DNA of 64,000 nucleotides from an uncultured Ruminococcus sp. Its GTDB lineage: Bacteria > Bacillota > Clostridia > Oscillospirales > Acutalibacteraceae. This document shows positions 32,971 through 42,063 of the stretch, piece by piece. How positions within the stretch are numbered: the first letter of the stretch is position 1; each line of letters starts with the position of its first letter. The translations under genes and the position numbers were made by a program. The stretch covers positions 42,513 to 106,512 of the forward strand of contig UQQD01000003.1 in assembly GCA_900543095.1 (NCBI GenBank). The letters run 5' to 3'. The notes under the pieces were generated by a model. That model did no database searches, was not told the DNA's origin, and worked only from the letters and a program-made list of their open reading frames with translations.

Positions 32971-34557
32971 ATGAGCCAAGAAAACAGAAATTTGAACACA
33001 ACCGCTCCCGAAACTCAGGAAACTGCAGCTTCGGCTGCCGATAATAAATCGAAAAAATCTCCGAAAGCCGGCAAACCGAAAAAGAGCGGCGGCTTTAAGG
33101 CTTTTATGAAGTCACGCAAAGCAAAGCACGGCTCAATTGCCGTTGTTATTATTGCGGTCGTAATTGCCGTTACCATAGTTTTAAACATAGTCTGCGGATT
33201 GCTCGTTGACCGTTTCCCGAATCTCAAGCTTGACCTTACGTCAAACGGAGCGTTTGAATTGCAGAGCGATACCGTTGATTATGTGCAGAACCTTGACGAT
33301 GATGTTGAAATCCACGTTCTTTCGGCAAGGTCGTCATTTGAAAATAACGGTACATATTTTGTCCAGGCGTCAAATCTTCTTGACAAAATGGAGAGCGAAT
33401 CAAACGGCAAAATAACGCTGGATTTTGAAGATGTTGCAACAGACCCGAATTTTGCAAACAAATATCCCGACATAAACTGGGACGGGGACGCCAAAAATAT
33501 TATACTTGTTGTAAGCGGCGATCAATACAGAGCGCTTACGCTTGAGGACTGCTTTGATTACGATTCACAATACTACAGCTATTCAGGATCGTATCAGTTT
33601 ACCGGAACAAAGGTTGAGCAGGCTGTAGTTACGGCAATTCTCAACGTAACTACCAAAGACAAGATAGTTGTCGATATGATAACGGGCAACGGCGAGCAGG
33701 ACTACAGCGCAATAAAGAGCCTGCTTGAAAAGAACGCTTATCAGGTGAACGAGGTATCGCTTGCCACAAGCGGCATTGATGACGACGCAGACATCGTGTT
33801 CCTGTTTGCACCGTCTGTTGACCTTGACGACAGTGCGTCGGAGAAGCTTTCAACCTGGCTTGACAACGGCGGCAAATACGGAAAGACTATGATATATGTT
33901 CCCAGCCCCGAAAAAACAGATACGCCTAATCTTGACGATCTTATGTCAGATTGGGGGATGCAGGTAGACGACGGTTATGTTTTTGAAACAAATCCAAAGT
34001 ATCTTGTAAGCAACACAAGTCCGTATGCGTTTATCACGGATTATACAGATTATTATCAGGAAAATCTTAAAAATGCCAAAATTCCTGTTCTTACATCAAA
34101 CGCACACGATATTATAATCAAGGACGAATCAGCCGCTCATGCGCTTTTAACAACCTCGACAAGCGCAGGAGTATGCCCCTATGACGCAGACGACGACTGG
34201 AACTATCAGGACGCCATAAAAGGTACTGCGCTCAATATTGCGGCAGAGGGCGTTAAAACGGGCGACAATGACGCAAAATCAAATATGATTGTTTTCGGTT
34301 CATATATGATGTTTACCGAAAGCGTAATGTCGATAAACAGCTTCAACAACTCGGCTTATCTTATGAACATCGTAAATACCGTGGTTGACAAATCCGACGC
34401 GGCTATTACTATTGAGAGCAAATCACTTGACAGCGGAGAGCTTGGCATAACCGATGTAACGCCCGGAAATATCATTCTTGTGATATTTGTATTTGTTGTT
34501 CCTATCGGCATACTTATCACGGGAATTGTAGTATGGCTTCGCAGGAGGAACAGATAA
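32971..34557 (+). CDS. GldG-like ABC auxiliary protein
   Basis: 528 residues. The ATG at 32971 lies eight bases from GGGAGG (32957-32962); an in-frame ATG at 32965 is too close. The first 50 residues are cytoplasmic, Ser/Lys-rich and disordered. A membrane helix follows (VVIIAVVIAVTIVLNIVCG), then a large extracellular domain of the GldG/DUF7088 type (LDLTSNGAFELQSDTVDYV, later VDMITGNGEQDY), and a C-terminal helix ending WLRRRNR. GldG is an auxiliary subunit of GldA/GldF exporters with no enzymatic motif known. Confidence 0.85.
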   Translation: MSQENRNLNTTAPETQETAASAADNKSKKSPKAGKPKKSGGFKAFMKSRKAKHGSIAVVIIAVVIAVTIVLNIVCGLLVDRFPNLKLDLTSNGAFELQSDTVDYVQNLDDDVEIHVLSARSSFENNGTYFVQASNLLDKMESESNGKITLDFEDVATDPNFANKYPDINWDGDAKNIILVVSGDQYRALTLEDCFDYDSQYYSYSGSYQFTGTKVEQAVVTAILNVTTKDKIVVDMITGNGEQDYSAIKSLLEKNAYQVNEVSLATSGIDDDADIVFLFAPSVDLDDSASEKLSTWLDNGGKYGKTMIYVPSPEKTDTPNLDDLMSDWGMQVDDGYVFETNPKYLVSNTSPYAFITDYTDYYQENLKNAKIPVLTSNAHDIIIKDESAAHALLTTSTSAGVCPYDADDDWNYQDAIKGTALNIAAEGVKTGDNDAKSNMIVFGSYMMFTESVMSINSFNNSAYLMNIVNTVVDKSDAAITIESKSLDSGELGITDVTPGNIILVIFVFVVPIGILITGIVVWLRRRNR

Positions 34558-36086
34558 TGAAAAAGAACAAAAAAGCACTGATTATCGTCGGCATAGCCGC
34601 AGTACTTCTTGTAGGGTTGATGCTTTTGCTCATCTTCCTGCCAAAGGGGGGCTCCGATGACACCGCAACATATGACGAGGGTATCAAAATGGAAACCTCG
34701 GTTGACGAAAACGGCGTTCATCAGGTAACGATCGACACCGACGAGAACGGCAACATTGAAAACAACAGCTACGGCACGCTTATGGAATATGTGCCTGCCG
34801 ATATTTCGGAAATACATCTTGAAAACGACAAGGGAACGATGGATATAACTTCCGAAACTCCGGTTGACAGCGACGGCAAGACCGAGACCACAAAATATAC
34901 GATAGTGGGCTTTGAGGATTATGCTACGCAGTCGGGAATGCCCGATGAAATTGCAAATTCCGCCGCCTCCATAGAATTCAAAAAGGTTGCAACCCTTGAT
35001 AAGAGCAGGGCGGGAGAATACGGCTTTGACAGCCCGCGAAGCACCGTTACCGTTACATATAATGACAACACCAAGGCTATCATTACCGTGGGCAACGACG
35101 CTCCCCAGTCGGCGGGAACATATATAAGGTTCGGTACGGGCGACGCAATATATCTTGTTGATACCGATACCGTTTCTCCGTTTGACTACGGACTTACCGA
35201 TCTTATGAGCCTGACGATCAACGATTCCGCCTCGGATTCGGACAAATCTCAGGCAAGCTCTATCACGATTTCAGGTTCGGCATTTTCCGACGATATAGTG
35301 CTTGAGCCTAACGACGGCGGCAAAACCTCGGCTTCGTATATCATTAAGGAGCCGGTACAGGGACATGCAAACGAGAGTGAAAGCAGTAAGATTGAGGGCG
35401 GAATACGGGGCTTGTATGCCGAAAGCGTAAAAATGGTTGCGCCGTCCGATTCTCAGCTTGCAGACCTCGGACTTGCAGAGCCGTATGCCGAGGTAAGGGC
35501 GGTATATTCCGACACTACGGTTGATATTATCAGCTCAGAACCCGACTCCGACGGTAAGGTTTATGTTATGCTCAGCGGCGGAAATGTGGTCTATGTAATG
35601 GATTCTTCAAAAGTACCCTGGGTAACAACGAGCTATGAAAAGCTGATAAGTGAGTATGTGCTTTATCCAAAGCTTACCGCACTTTCCGGTTTATCAATAG
35701 AATTGGGCGGAGAAACATATGACTTTGAGCTTTCCTCAAAGACCTCAAACACCACCGACGGCAATGGAAACGAAACCTCATCGGTTGAAACCGTTATTGA
35801 ATATGACGGAAGAGAAATCGCTTCGGAAAAATTCTCGACCTTTTATGACGCTGTTGCGCTGATTGAGCTTGCAGACGCTAAAAGTGACAGTACAAGCGGC
35901 GATCCGATAGTTTCAATAACATATACTTATGAATCCGACGATTCTTCCGATACCGTAAAATACTACAAGACAAGCGGCGATCGCTATGCCGCCGAGCTGA
36001 ACGGTACGATTATCGGTCACGTTCATCAGTCCGCCGTCAACAGACTTTCGGCAGACGTGGAGGAACTTATAAAAAAAGCAGACTAA
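34557..36086 (+). CDS. DUF4340 domain membrane-anchored protein
   Basis: 509 residues. The ATG shares one base with the upstream TAA (TAATG) and AGGAGGA lies within the end of the previous gene. An N-terminal helix (ALIIVGIAAVLLVGLMLLLIF) anchors an extracellular region with repeated DUF4340-type modules (YGFDSPRSTVTVTY, then GNDAPQSAGTYIRF; later ADLGLAEPYAEV). DUF4340 proteins regularly follow GldG-like genes in ABC operons and probably complete the complex outside the membrane. No catalytic motif is visible. Acidic, Asp/Ser/Thr-rich composition fits an exposed protein. Confidence 0.85.
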   Translation: MKKNKKALIIVGIAAVLLVGLMLLLIFLPKGGSDDTATYDEGIKMETSVDENGVHQVTIDTDENGNIENNSYGTLMEYVPADISEIHLENDKGTMDITSETPVDSDGKTETTKYTIVGFEDYATQSGMPDEIANSAASIEFKKVATLDKSRAGEYGFDSPRSTVTVTYNDNTKAIITVGNDAPQSAGTYIRFGTGDAIYLVDTDTVSPFDYGLTDLMSLTINDSASDSDKSQASSITISGSAFSDDIVLEPNDGGKTSASYIIKEPVQGHANESESSKIEGGIRGLYAESVKMVAPSDSQLADLGLAEPYAEVRAVYSDTTVDIISSEPDSDGKVYVMLSGGNVVYVMDSSKVPWVTTSYEKLISEYVLYPKLTALSGLSIELGGETYDFELSSKTSNTTDGNGNETSSVETVIEYDGREIASEKFSTFYDAVALIELADAKSDSTSGDPIVSITYTYESDDSSDTVKYYKTSGDRYAAELNGTIIGHVHQSAVNRLSADVEELIKKAD

Positions 36087-36104
36087 TCATTGAGGAGTGA
36101 TATT

Positions 36105-37370
36105 ATGGGTATGACAATGTCCCAAAAAATACTTGCGGCTCACGCAGGACTGGACGAGGTAAAGGCAGGACAGCTAATCGAGGCAAAGCTTGATATGGTA
36201 CTTGGCAATGATGTTACTTCGCCTGTTGCAATCAATGTATTTGAAGAAAACGGTGCCACCGATGTATTTGATAACACGAAGATTGCTATGATAATGGACC
36301 ACTTTACACCCAACAAGGATATCAAAGCGGCAACACAGGTAAAGCAGACAAGAACCTTTGCCCGAAAATATGATATTAAAAATTATATGGACGTGGGCGA
36401 AATGGGAATTGAGCACGCTCTTCTGCCCGAAAAAGGACTTGTAGGTCCGGGTTGTTTGTGCATCGGTGCAGACTCTCATACCTGCACATACGGTGCGCTG
36501 GGGGCTTTTTCAACGGGAGTAGGCTCTACCGATATGGCGGCAGGAATGATAAGCGGCAAGGCGTGGTTCAAGGTTCCGTCCGCAATAAAATTCAACCTTA
36601 TCGGAAAACCGCAGAAGTATGTGAGCGGCAAGGACGTTATTCTTCATATAATCGGTAAAATCGGCGTTGACGGCGCACTTTACAAGTCAATGGAATTTGT
36701 CGGCGAGGGACTTAAATATCTCGGAATTGACGACAGACTGACGATTGCCAATATGGCTATTGAAGCAGGCGCCAAAAACGGTATTTTCCCGGTTGACGAC
36801 ATCACCCGCGAATACTGCAACGGCAGATACAAGGGAACTCCCGTTGAATACACAGCCGACGAGGACGCGGTATATGACGAGGAATACACGATTGACCTTT
36901 CAGCGCTTCGCCCGACGGTATCATTCCCGCACCTCCCAGAAAACACAAAAACAGTCGATGAGATCGGCGAAAAGGAAGTTAAGATTGACCAGTGCGTTAT
37001 CGGCTCCTGTACAAACGGCAGAATAACCGACCTAAGAGCCGCCGCAGAGATACTTAAGGGCAAAAAGGTGGCAAAGGGCGTAAGATGTATAATTATTCCC
37101 GGAACTCAACAGATATGGCTTGACGCAATGCACGAGGGCTTGTTTGACATATTTGTAAACGCAGGAGCGGTTGTGTCCACTCCGACCTGCGGACCTTGCC
37201 TCGGAGGACATATGGGCATACTCGCCGCAGGCGAAAAGGCGATTTCAACAACAAACCGTAACTTTGTAGGCAGAATGGGACACGTTGACAGTGAGGTTTA
37301 TCTTGCAAGTCCGGCTGTTGCCGCCGCAAGTGCCGTTACGGGCTATATTACAAATCCCGAAAAGCTTTAA
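36105..37370 (+). CDS. leuC: 3-isopropylmalate dehydratase large subunit (homoaconitase-type)
   Basis: 421 residues from ATG 36105 (TGAGGAG upstream). Aconitase family with three [4Fe-4S] ligands: the Cys in GSCTNGR (about residue 302) and the two in TPTCGPCLG (about 362 and 365). The shorter archaeal/clostridial type matches the separate small subunit next door. It isomerises 2- and 3-isopropylmalate in leucine biosynthesis; homologues of this type can act on homocitrate or methyl-malate analogues, so the assignment rests partly on the family's usual role. leuA and leuB are not in the window. It starts 18 bases after the DUF4340 gene and may share its transcript. Confidence 0.92.
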   Translation: MGMTMSQKILAAHAGLDEVKAGQLIEAKLDMVLGNDVTSPVAINVFEENGATDVFDNTKIAMIMDHFTPNKDIKAATQVKQTRTFARKYDIKNYMDVGEMGIEHALLPEKGLVGPGCLCIGADSHTCTYGALGAFSTGVGSTDMAAGMISGKAWFKVPSAIKFNLIGKPQKYVSGKDVILHIIGKIGVDGALYKSMEFVGEGLKYLGIDDRLTIANMAIEAGAKNGIFPVDDITREYCNGRYKGTPVEYTADEDAVYDEEYTIDLSALRPTVSFPHLPENTKTVDEIGEKEVKIDQCVIGSCTNGRITDLRAAAEILKGKKVAKGVRCIIIPGTQQIWLDAMHEGLFDIFVNAGAVVSTPTCGPCLGGHMGILAAGEKAISTTNRNFVGRMGHVDSEVYLASPAVAAASAVTGYITNPEKL

Positions 37371-37389
37371 GAAAGGTTAGGTATGCAGT

Positions 37390-37872
37390 ATGAATGCAAG
37401 AGGAACAGTACATAAATTCGGCGACAATGTCGATACGGACGTAATAATCCCTGCCCGTTATCTTAACACGGCTTCACACAAGGAGCTTGCCGCTCATTGT
37501 ATGGAGGATATTGACAAGGATTTTGTAAACAAGGTCAAAGAGGGCGATATTATGGTAGCCGAAAAGAATTTTGGCTGCGGCTCGTCCCGTGAACACGCTC
37601 CCATAGCTATCAAAACAAGCGGAATTTCCTGCGTGATCGCCTCGACCTTTGCAAGAATTTTCTACCGCAACTCAATCAACATCGGACTTCCGATACTCGA
37701 ATGTGACGAGGCGGCAAAGGAGATAAAGGACGGCGATACCGTAAGCGTAAACTTTGACACGGGCGTTATAACCGACGAAACCACCGGCAAGACATATAAG
37801 GCAGAGCCGTTTCCCGAGTTTATCCAGAATATCATCAAAAAAGGCGGACTTATCAAGTCTATCACAGAGTAA
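37390..37872 (+). CDS. leuD: 3-isopropylmalate dehydratase small subunit
   Basis: 160 residues, ATG after GAAAGG, 19 bases downstream of leuC. The swivel domain has FGDNVDTDVIIPARYL (about 8-23), the NFGCGSSREHAP active-site loop (about 60-71) and SINIGLPILEC. It forms the heterodimer with LeuC. A terminator follows. Confidence 0.93.
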   Translation: MNARGTVHKFGDNVDTDVIIPARYLNTASHKELAAHCMEDIDKDFVNKVKEGDIMVAEKNFGCGSSREHAPIAIKTSGISCVIASTFARIFYRNSINIGLPILECDEAAKEIKDGDTVSVNFDTGVITDETTGKTYKAEPFPEFIQNIIKKGGLIKSITE

Positions 37873-37878
37873 TATTTC

Positions 37879-37904
37879 GGCAGGGCTTTTGCCCTGCCTT
37901 TTTG
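37879..37904 (+). terminator. leuCD terminator
   Basis: Perfect 8-bp stem GGCAGGGC-TTTT-GCCCTGCC followed by TTTTTG. Confidence 0.95.
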
Positions 37905-37973
37905 TGTCGGATACATTAGCGCTGCAAATTCTCTGAGATTTTTTGCATTGCATATTAGCTTGTAAAAAAATAC

Positions 37974-38002
37974 TTGAAAAATAGGGGATAATATCGTATA
38001 AT
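37974..38002 (+). promoter_or_regulatory. Promoter of the IscU-like/GGGtGRT pair
   Basis: TTGAAA (37974-37979), 17-base spacer, TATAAT (37997-38002), leader about 47 bases. Confidence 0.85.
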
Positions 38003-38055
38003 ATCAATAACTGAGTAATATTTTGGCTCAACTATATTTGAAAGGAGAAGTACAT

Positions 38056-38748
38056 ATGATTTATTCAAAAGAAGTAGAAAATATGTGTACTGTTGCAAAA
38101 GGACCAAAGCACGGTCCCGCACCTATTCCCGAAGAGGGCAAGTGGGTAAAAGCTTATGAGATCAAAGACATTTCCGGTCTTTCACACGGTGTAGGCTGGT
38201 GTGCACCTCAGCAGGGTGCCTGCAAGCTCACACTTAACGTAAAGGACGGCGTTGTTCAGGAGGCTTTGGTTGAAACGATCGGCTGTTCGGGTATGACTCA
38301 CTCGGCTGCTATGGCCGCTGAAATTCTTCCGAACAAAACTCTCCTTGAGTGCCTTAACACCGACCTTGTCTGTGACGCAATCAACACCGCTATGAAGAAC
38401 ATCTTTGAACAGCTCGTTTACGGCAGAAGCCAGACAGCTTTCTCGGAGGGCGGACTTCCTATCGGCGCAGGTATGGAGGATCTCGGAAAGGGACTTCGTT
38501 CACAGGTTGGTACAATGTACAGCACAAACGCAAAGGGCGTTCGTTTTATGGAAATGGCAGAGGGCTATGTTCTCAAAACCGCTCTTGACGAAAACGACGA
38601 GGTTATCGGCTATCAGTTCGTAAAGCTCGGCAAGATGCTTGAAGATATCCGCCACGGCGTTGAGCCAAATGAAGCATACAAAAATAACATCGGTCAGTAC
38701 GGTCGCTTTGACGGAGCAGCCAAGTATATTGACCCCCGTGAAGAATAA
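38056..38748 (+). CDS. IscU/NifU-N-like iron-sulfur scaffold protein partnered with GGGtGRT protein
   Basis: 230 residues from the ATG at 38056 (AAAGGAG upstream). The core resembles the NifU N-terminal/IscU scaffold: a Cys pair in GWCAPQQGACKL (about 51-62), ETIGCSGMTHSAAMAAE (about 76-92) and further Cys in LLECLNTDLVCD. It differs from IscU in length and in its C-terminal half (VRFMEMAEGYVLKTALDENDE). It is always seen next to the GGGtGRT protein in gut Clostridia as I recall them; the pair's function is not established. It may build or hold an Fe-S cluster for that partner. Confidence 0.8.
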   Translation: MIYSKEVENMCTVAKGPKHGPAPIPEEGKWVKAYEIKDISGLSHGVGWCAPQQGACKLTLNVKDGVVQEALVETIGCSGMTHSAAMAAEILPNKTLLECLNTDLVCDAINTAMKNIFEQLVYGRSQTAFSEGGLPIGAGMEDLGKGLRSQVGTMYSTNAKGVRFMEMAEGYVLKTALDENDEVIGYQFVKLGKMLEDIRHGVEPNEAYKNNIGQYGRFDGAAKYIDPREE

Positions 38749-38769
38749 TTCGGTAAGGAGGACGCAATA

Positions 38770-39771
38770 ATGGCAGTACAGTTTGAAAGTATGGAAAGAA
38801 GAATGCCTAAAATTGAGAAGTGCCTTGCCGAATACGGTATTGCAGATCTTGAAGAGGCAAGAAAAATTTGTAACGACTTGGGCTTTGACCCCTACGACAT
38901 CGTAAAGGGCGTTCAGCCTATCGCTTTTGAAAACGCAGGCTGGGCTTATACCCTCGGTTGTGCGGTAGCAGTTAAAAAGGGTGTAAAGACTGCGGCTGAG
39001 GCTTCTGAAGCTATCGGTATCGGTCTTGAGGCTTTCTGTATTCCCGGCTCTGTTGCAGAGCAGAGAAGTGTAGGCAGAGGCCACGGCAACCTCGGCGCAA
39101 TGCTTTTAAGAGATGAAACAAAATGCTTTGCATTTCTTGCAGGTCACGAAAGCTTTGCTGCGGCAGAGGGCGCTATCGGTATTGCCCGTAACGCAAACAA
39201 GGCAAGAAAAGAACCGCTCAGAGTTATTCTTAACGGTCTTGGCAAAGATGCCGCTTATATCATTTCAAGAATCAACGGCTTTACATATGTAAAGACTCAG
39301 TTTGATTACTTTACCTCAGAACTTAAAATCGTTGAAGAGAGAGCTTTCTCAGACGGCGAAAGAGCAGCAGTTCGCTGCTACGGCGCAGACGATGTTCGCG
39401 AGGGCGTAGCAATTATGCAGCACGAAAACGTTGGTGTTTCCATTACAGGTAACTCAACCAACCCGACTCGTTTCCAGCACCTTGTTGCAGGTACATACAA
39501 GAAATGGGCTATTGAAAACGGCGTTAAATATTTCTCCGTTGCTTCCGGCGGCGGTACAGGTCGTACCCTTCACCCTGACAATATGGGTGCAGGTCCTGCT
39601 TCTTACGGTCTTACAGACTCAATGGGCAGAATGCACGGCGACGCTCAGTTTGCAGGTTCATCTTCGGTTCCTGCTCACGTTGAGATGATGGGTCTTATCG
39701 GTATGGGTAACAACCCAATGGTAGGCGCAACAGTTGCTTGTGCGGTTGCAGTTTACGAAGCACTTAAATAA
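38770..39771 (+). CDS. GGGtGRT family protein
   Basis: 333 residues, GGAGG before the ATG, 21 bases after the scaffold-like gene. The name motif SGGGTGRTLHPDNMG lies near 260-274. Other conserved blocks are GWAYTLGCAVAVKKG, SVGRGHGNLGAMLLRD, GLGKDAAYIISRINGF and GITGNSTNPTRF-like text (SITGNSTNPTRFQH). There is no signal peptide. The Gly/His/Asn-rich loops look like a phosphate or cofactor binding fold. Codon use is highly biased towards the tuf/fusA set, so the protein is probably abundant. Function unknown. Confidence 0.85.
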   Translation: MAVQFESMERRMPKIEKCLAEYGIADLEEARKICNDLGFDPYDIVKGVQPIAFENAGWAYTLGCAVAVKKGVKTAAEASEAIGIGLEAFCIPGSVAEQRSVGRGHGNLGAMLLRDETKCFAFLAGHESFAAAEGAIGIARNANKARKEPLRVILNGLGKDAAYIISRINGFTYVKTQFDYFTSELKIVEERAFSDGERAAVRCYGADDVREGVAIMQHENVGVSITGNSTNPTRFQHLVAGTYKKWAIENGVKYFSVASGGGTGRTLHPDNMGAGPASYGLTDSMGRMHGDAQFAGSSSVPAHVEMMGLIGMGNNPMVGATVACAVAVYEALK

Positions 39772-39783
39772 TTTTTTGCAATT

Positions 39784-39830
39784 AAAGCCGAAGCTCCGCT
39801 GTATATTCAACGGTGTTTCGGCTTTTTGTT
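39784..39830 (+). terminator. Terminator after the GGGtGRT gene
   Basis: AAAGCCGAA..CCG stem with CGG..TTCGGCTTT, followed by TTGTTTT. Confidence 0.88.
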
Positions 39831-39850
39831 TTAATTAAAGGAGTGGTAAA

Positions 39851-40639
39851 ATGCATTTTAATGACGAATATTTTACTTCGGTTATCAACGCTTTTGAAAA
39901 GCTTGACGAGGTTGACTCGGTTGTGCTCGGCGGTTCACGCTCAACGGGCGAGTGTGACGCAAAGTCGGACTATGACATATACGTTTATTGCTCGGGCGAT
40001 TTGTCGCTTGAACAAAAGGCAAGTGTGCTGAAACCGTTTTGCAGTATGACCGAGATAGGAAACCATTATTGGGAGCTTGAGGATAATTGTGTGCTGAGCA
40101 ACGGAATATCACTTGATGTCATTTATAGAAGCATTGATAAATTCGAGGGCTACCTTAAATTTGTTGTGGACGAGGGAGTATCGTTTAACGGTTATACCAC
40201 CTGCTTTTGGCATAATATAATCAACAGTAAGGTTTTGTTTGATAAATCGGGAAAATTCACCGAATTACAGAAAAAATACACCATAGACTATCCGGAAAAG
40301 CTGAGGGAAAATATCATTTCCAAAAATCGCAAGCTACTCAGCGGAGTTCTTCCGTCGTACGACAAACAAATCAAAAAGGCGGCGCAAAGAAACGACCTTG
40401 TAAGCGTACACCACAGGATAACCGAATTCCTTGCAAGCTATTTTGACATTATTTTTGCGCTCAACAGATTAACTCACCCGGGTGAGAAAAAACTTGTTTC
40501 ACTTTGCAAAAAAAATTGTAAAATTTTGCCCGAAAATTTTGAAGAAAACATAAATGCTTTGCTTGCTTCGGTCACAAAGGGCAACTCATATGACATTGTC
40601 TGCGATATGGTAGCAGAGCTTGATAAGGTGATACAGTAA
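39851..40639 (+). CDS. Nucleotidyltransferase-fold protein with DUF4037-like C-terminus
   Basis: 262 residues, AAGGAGTGG before the ATG. The N-terminal polymerase-beta-like nucleotidyltransferase core has GGSRSTGE (about 28-35) and the metal-binding DYDIYVY (about 40-46), the GS..DxD pattern of the family. A third acidic residue is likely in ISLDVIY (Asp about 94). The helical C-terminal part resembles DUF4037. Relatives include aminoglycoside and tRNA/protein nucleotidyltransferases, but no substrate can be assigned. Stands alone between two terminators. Confidence 0.75.
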   Translation: MHFNDEYFTSVINAFEKLDEVDSVVLGGSRSTGECDAKSDYDIYVYCSGDLSLEQKASVLKPFCSMTEIGNHYWELEDNCVLSNGISLDVIYRSIDKFEGYLKFVVDEGVSFNGYTTCFWHNIINSKVLFDKSGKFTELQKKYTIDYPEKLRENIISKNRKLLSGVLPSYDKQIKKAAQRNDLVSVHHRITEFLASYFDIIFALNRLTHPGEKKLVSLCKKNCKILPENFEENINALLASVTKGNSYDIVCDMVAELDKVIQ

Positions 40640-40687
40640 AATAGTTGCAATATTATGCTAACGGTAACTTATTTAAATAAAAATTTG

Positions 40688-40714
40688 ACCTCTCCTTTTT
40701 TGGAGAGGTTTTTG
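40688..40714. terminator. Terminator between convergent genes
   Basis: ACCTCTCC / GGAGAGGT stem with T-rich loop and TTTTTG tail on the plus strand; the minus strand also has a T-rich tail. Confidence 0.88.
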
Positions 40715-41767
40715 TCATATCAATAAAATTAAATTTTCCGCCCAATAGTCAAGCTTTGTTTCAAATTCAAATTCAAGAATATCGGAGTTTTCATAGGAAT
40801 GTTCAACTTCCTTTGAGTATTTTTGCATAATCCTTGAAAGACGTTCTTTGTCATATGCTCCGCCGTTCCTGAGCTGTGCTTCTATTCCCAATATGATAAT
40901 ATAGGCGCACACAAGTCTTTGAAACGGAAGCATAACGTCATAGGTGTCTATTGCCTTAAGGTAATAGACGTAGATATAGTAAAGCGCAAGCTTTTCATAA
41001 TCTTCATCGTATTCCTCGGATACCTTGCAGTCATTGCAGTTATTTGCGGCATCGTCTAACAGATTTCGCCATCTGTCGCTGACGATTTCAAGCCGCTCGT
41101 GAAGTTCAAAAATAAATTTACGGTCGGCTTTTTCGGTATTGCTATCCGTTTTTACTTCGGGTATATCCTCAAATGAATAGTTGTCGCTGTCGATAAGATC
41201 CTGAACTTCGCTGTTAAACAGAATACATCTTTTTAGTCTGTCTGCAAACGGCTTTGATTTGTCGGACAGTATCCGAACGCTTTGCGCTCTTGCTTTCAGC
41301 AAAAATTCCATATATTCCGTGCTGTATTCAACATTTGTTTTGTCAAAATCTTCGGTATAAAAATCTTCGTACGGGTCGCCCTCAAAATTCAGTATCAGCT
41401 TTGAAGCAACTGGACAGGCGAACGAGAGCATATGTTCGGTAAACGTGATATAGTCCTGCGTTATTCTCGGAAAATTTTTGCAGGTTTCGCAAAGATGTTC
41501 TTCGCCGAGATTTATGTAGATGTCACAAAGCATATCATCGTTCCAAAACGGACACCTGCCGTCCTTCCGTGATATGAAAATTCGGTTGTCGTCATCGCCG
41601 TCAACGGTAAGGCTTCTTATCTTATCGCCGAATTCTCCTTTTACGGTGTTGTAAAACTTTTCAGCGTTGTCGTCAAGCTCAACGTCCCAGTCCTTGCAGC
41701 AGCTGTCGGGGCATTTGTTGGCTATGCACTTAAAGTCTTTGTAGTATTTAGGATAAATGTGTTTCAT
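40715..41767 (-). CDS. FliB-like Cys-rich protein (flagellin lysine-N-methylase family)
   Basis: 350 residues. Cys-rich N-terminal third: C14, C19, C23, C24 in FKCIANKCPDSCCKDW, then RCPFW, LCDIY and HLCETCKNFPR. These are the features of the FliB family, named after the enzyme that methylates flagellin lysines in Salmonella. Many non-flagellated Clostridia carry homologues, and no flagellar gene lies in the window, so another protein substrate is likely. The Cys pattern suggests an Fe-S cluster. Last gene of a minus-strand run with the Nif11-like and YitT genes, four bases after the former. Confidence 0.8.
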   Translation of the reverse strand: MKHIYPKYYKDFKCIANKCPDSCCKDWDVELDDNAEKFYNTVKGEFGDKIRSLTVDGDDDNRIFISRKDGRCPFWNDDMLCDIYINLGEEHLCETCKNFPRITQDYITFTEHMLSFACPVASKLILNFEGDPYEDFYTEDFDKTNVEYSTEYMEFLLKARAQSVRILSDKSKPFADRLKRCILFNSEVQDLIDSDNYSFEDIPEVKTDSNTEKADRKFIFELHERLEIVSDRWRNLLDDAANNCNDCKVSEEYDEDYEKLALYYIYVYYLKAIDTYDVMLPFQRLVCAYIIILGIEAQLRNGGAYDKERLSRIMQKYSKEVEHSYENSDILEFEFETKLDYWAENLILLI

Positions 41768-41771
41768 TTTA

Positions 41772-42059
41772 TTATGTCCATTCCAATGTCAGAAAAAATT
41801 GCTCATATGCGTCGTCCCAGCCGTCTATCTGATTAACCCCGCCGCCGTTCACACTTCTGAGCTTGGCGTCGCTTGCGTTCTGCCCTACGGCAAAAAGCTC
41901 GCCGAGCGTGATATTATAGCCGTTTTTCTGACAAAACTCGCAAAAATTTTCTAAAGGGTTACTGTTTTGCTTGGTTTGAATAAGAGCGGCTTTAAGCTGC
42001 CCGTCAGATTTTGCGTCGTGCAGGAGCCTGTCAAGCTCCTGTTCTGTCGTGCCGTTCAT
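41772..42059 (-). CDS. Small Nif11-like protein of unknown function
   Basis: 95 residues, AGAGGTAG before the ATG and overlapping the end of the YitT gene region. The first 65 residues resemble Nif11 leader domains (LDRLLHDAKSDGQLKAALI, then FCEFCQKNGYNITLGELFA). They are followed by a Gly triplet (SVNGGGVN) and a conserved acidic/aromatic end (IDGWDDAYEQFFLTLEWT). Nif11 domains are known as leaders of some RiPP precursors, but no modifying enzyme is nearby and the tail has no Cys. Role unknown; possibly a partner of the FliB-like protein. Confidence 0.6.
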   Translation of the reverse strand: MNGTTEQELDRLLHDAKSDGQLKAALIQTKQNSNPLENFCEFCQKNGYNITLGELFAVGQNASDAKLRSVNGGGVNQIDGWDDAYEQFFLTLEWT

Positions 42060-42063
42060 AATA

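Noticed and set aside
40715..41767. FliB-like gene as evidence of motility
   Set aside because: No flagellar or chemotaxis gene in the window and the family is common in non-motile Clostridia.
41772..42059. Nif11-like gene as a RiPP precursor
   Set aside because: No modifying enzyme, peptidase or transporter nearby, and the segment after the Gly triplet has no Cys or Ser/Thr cluster; kept only as a small protein of unknown role.
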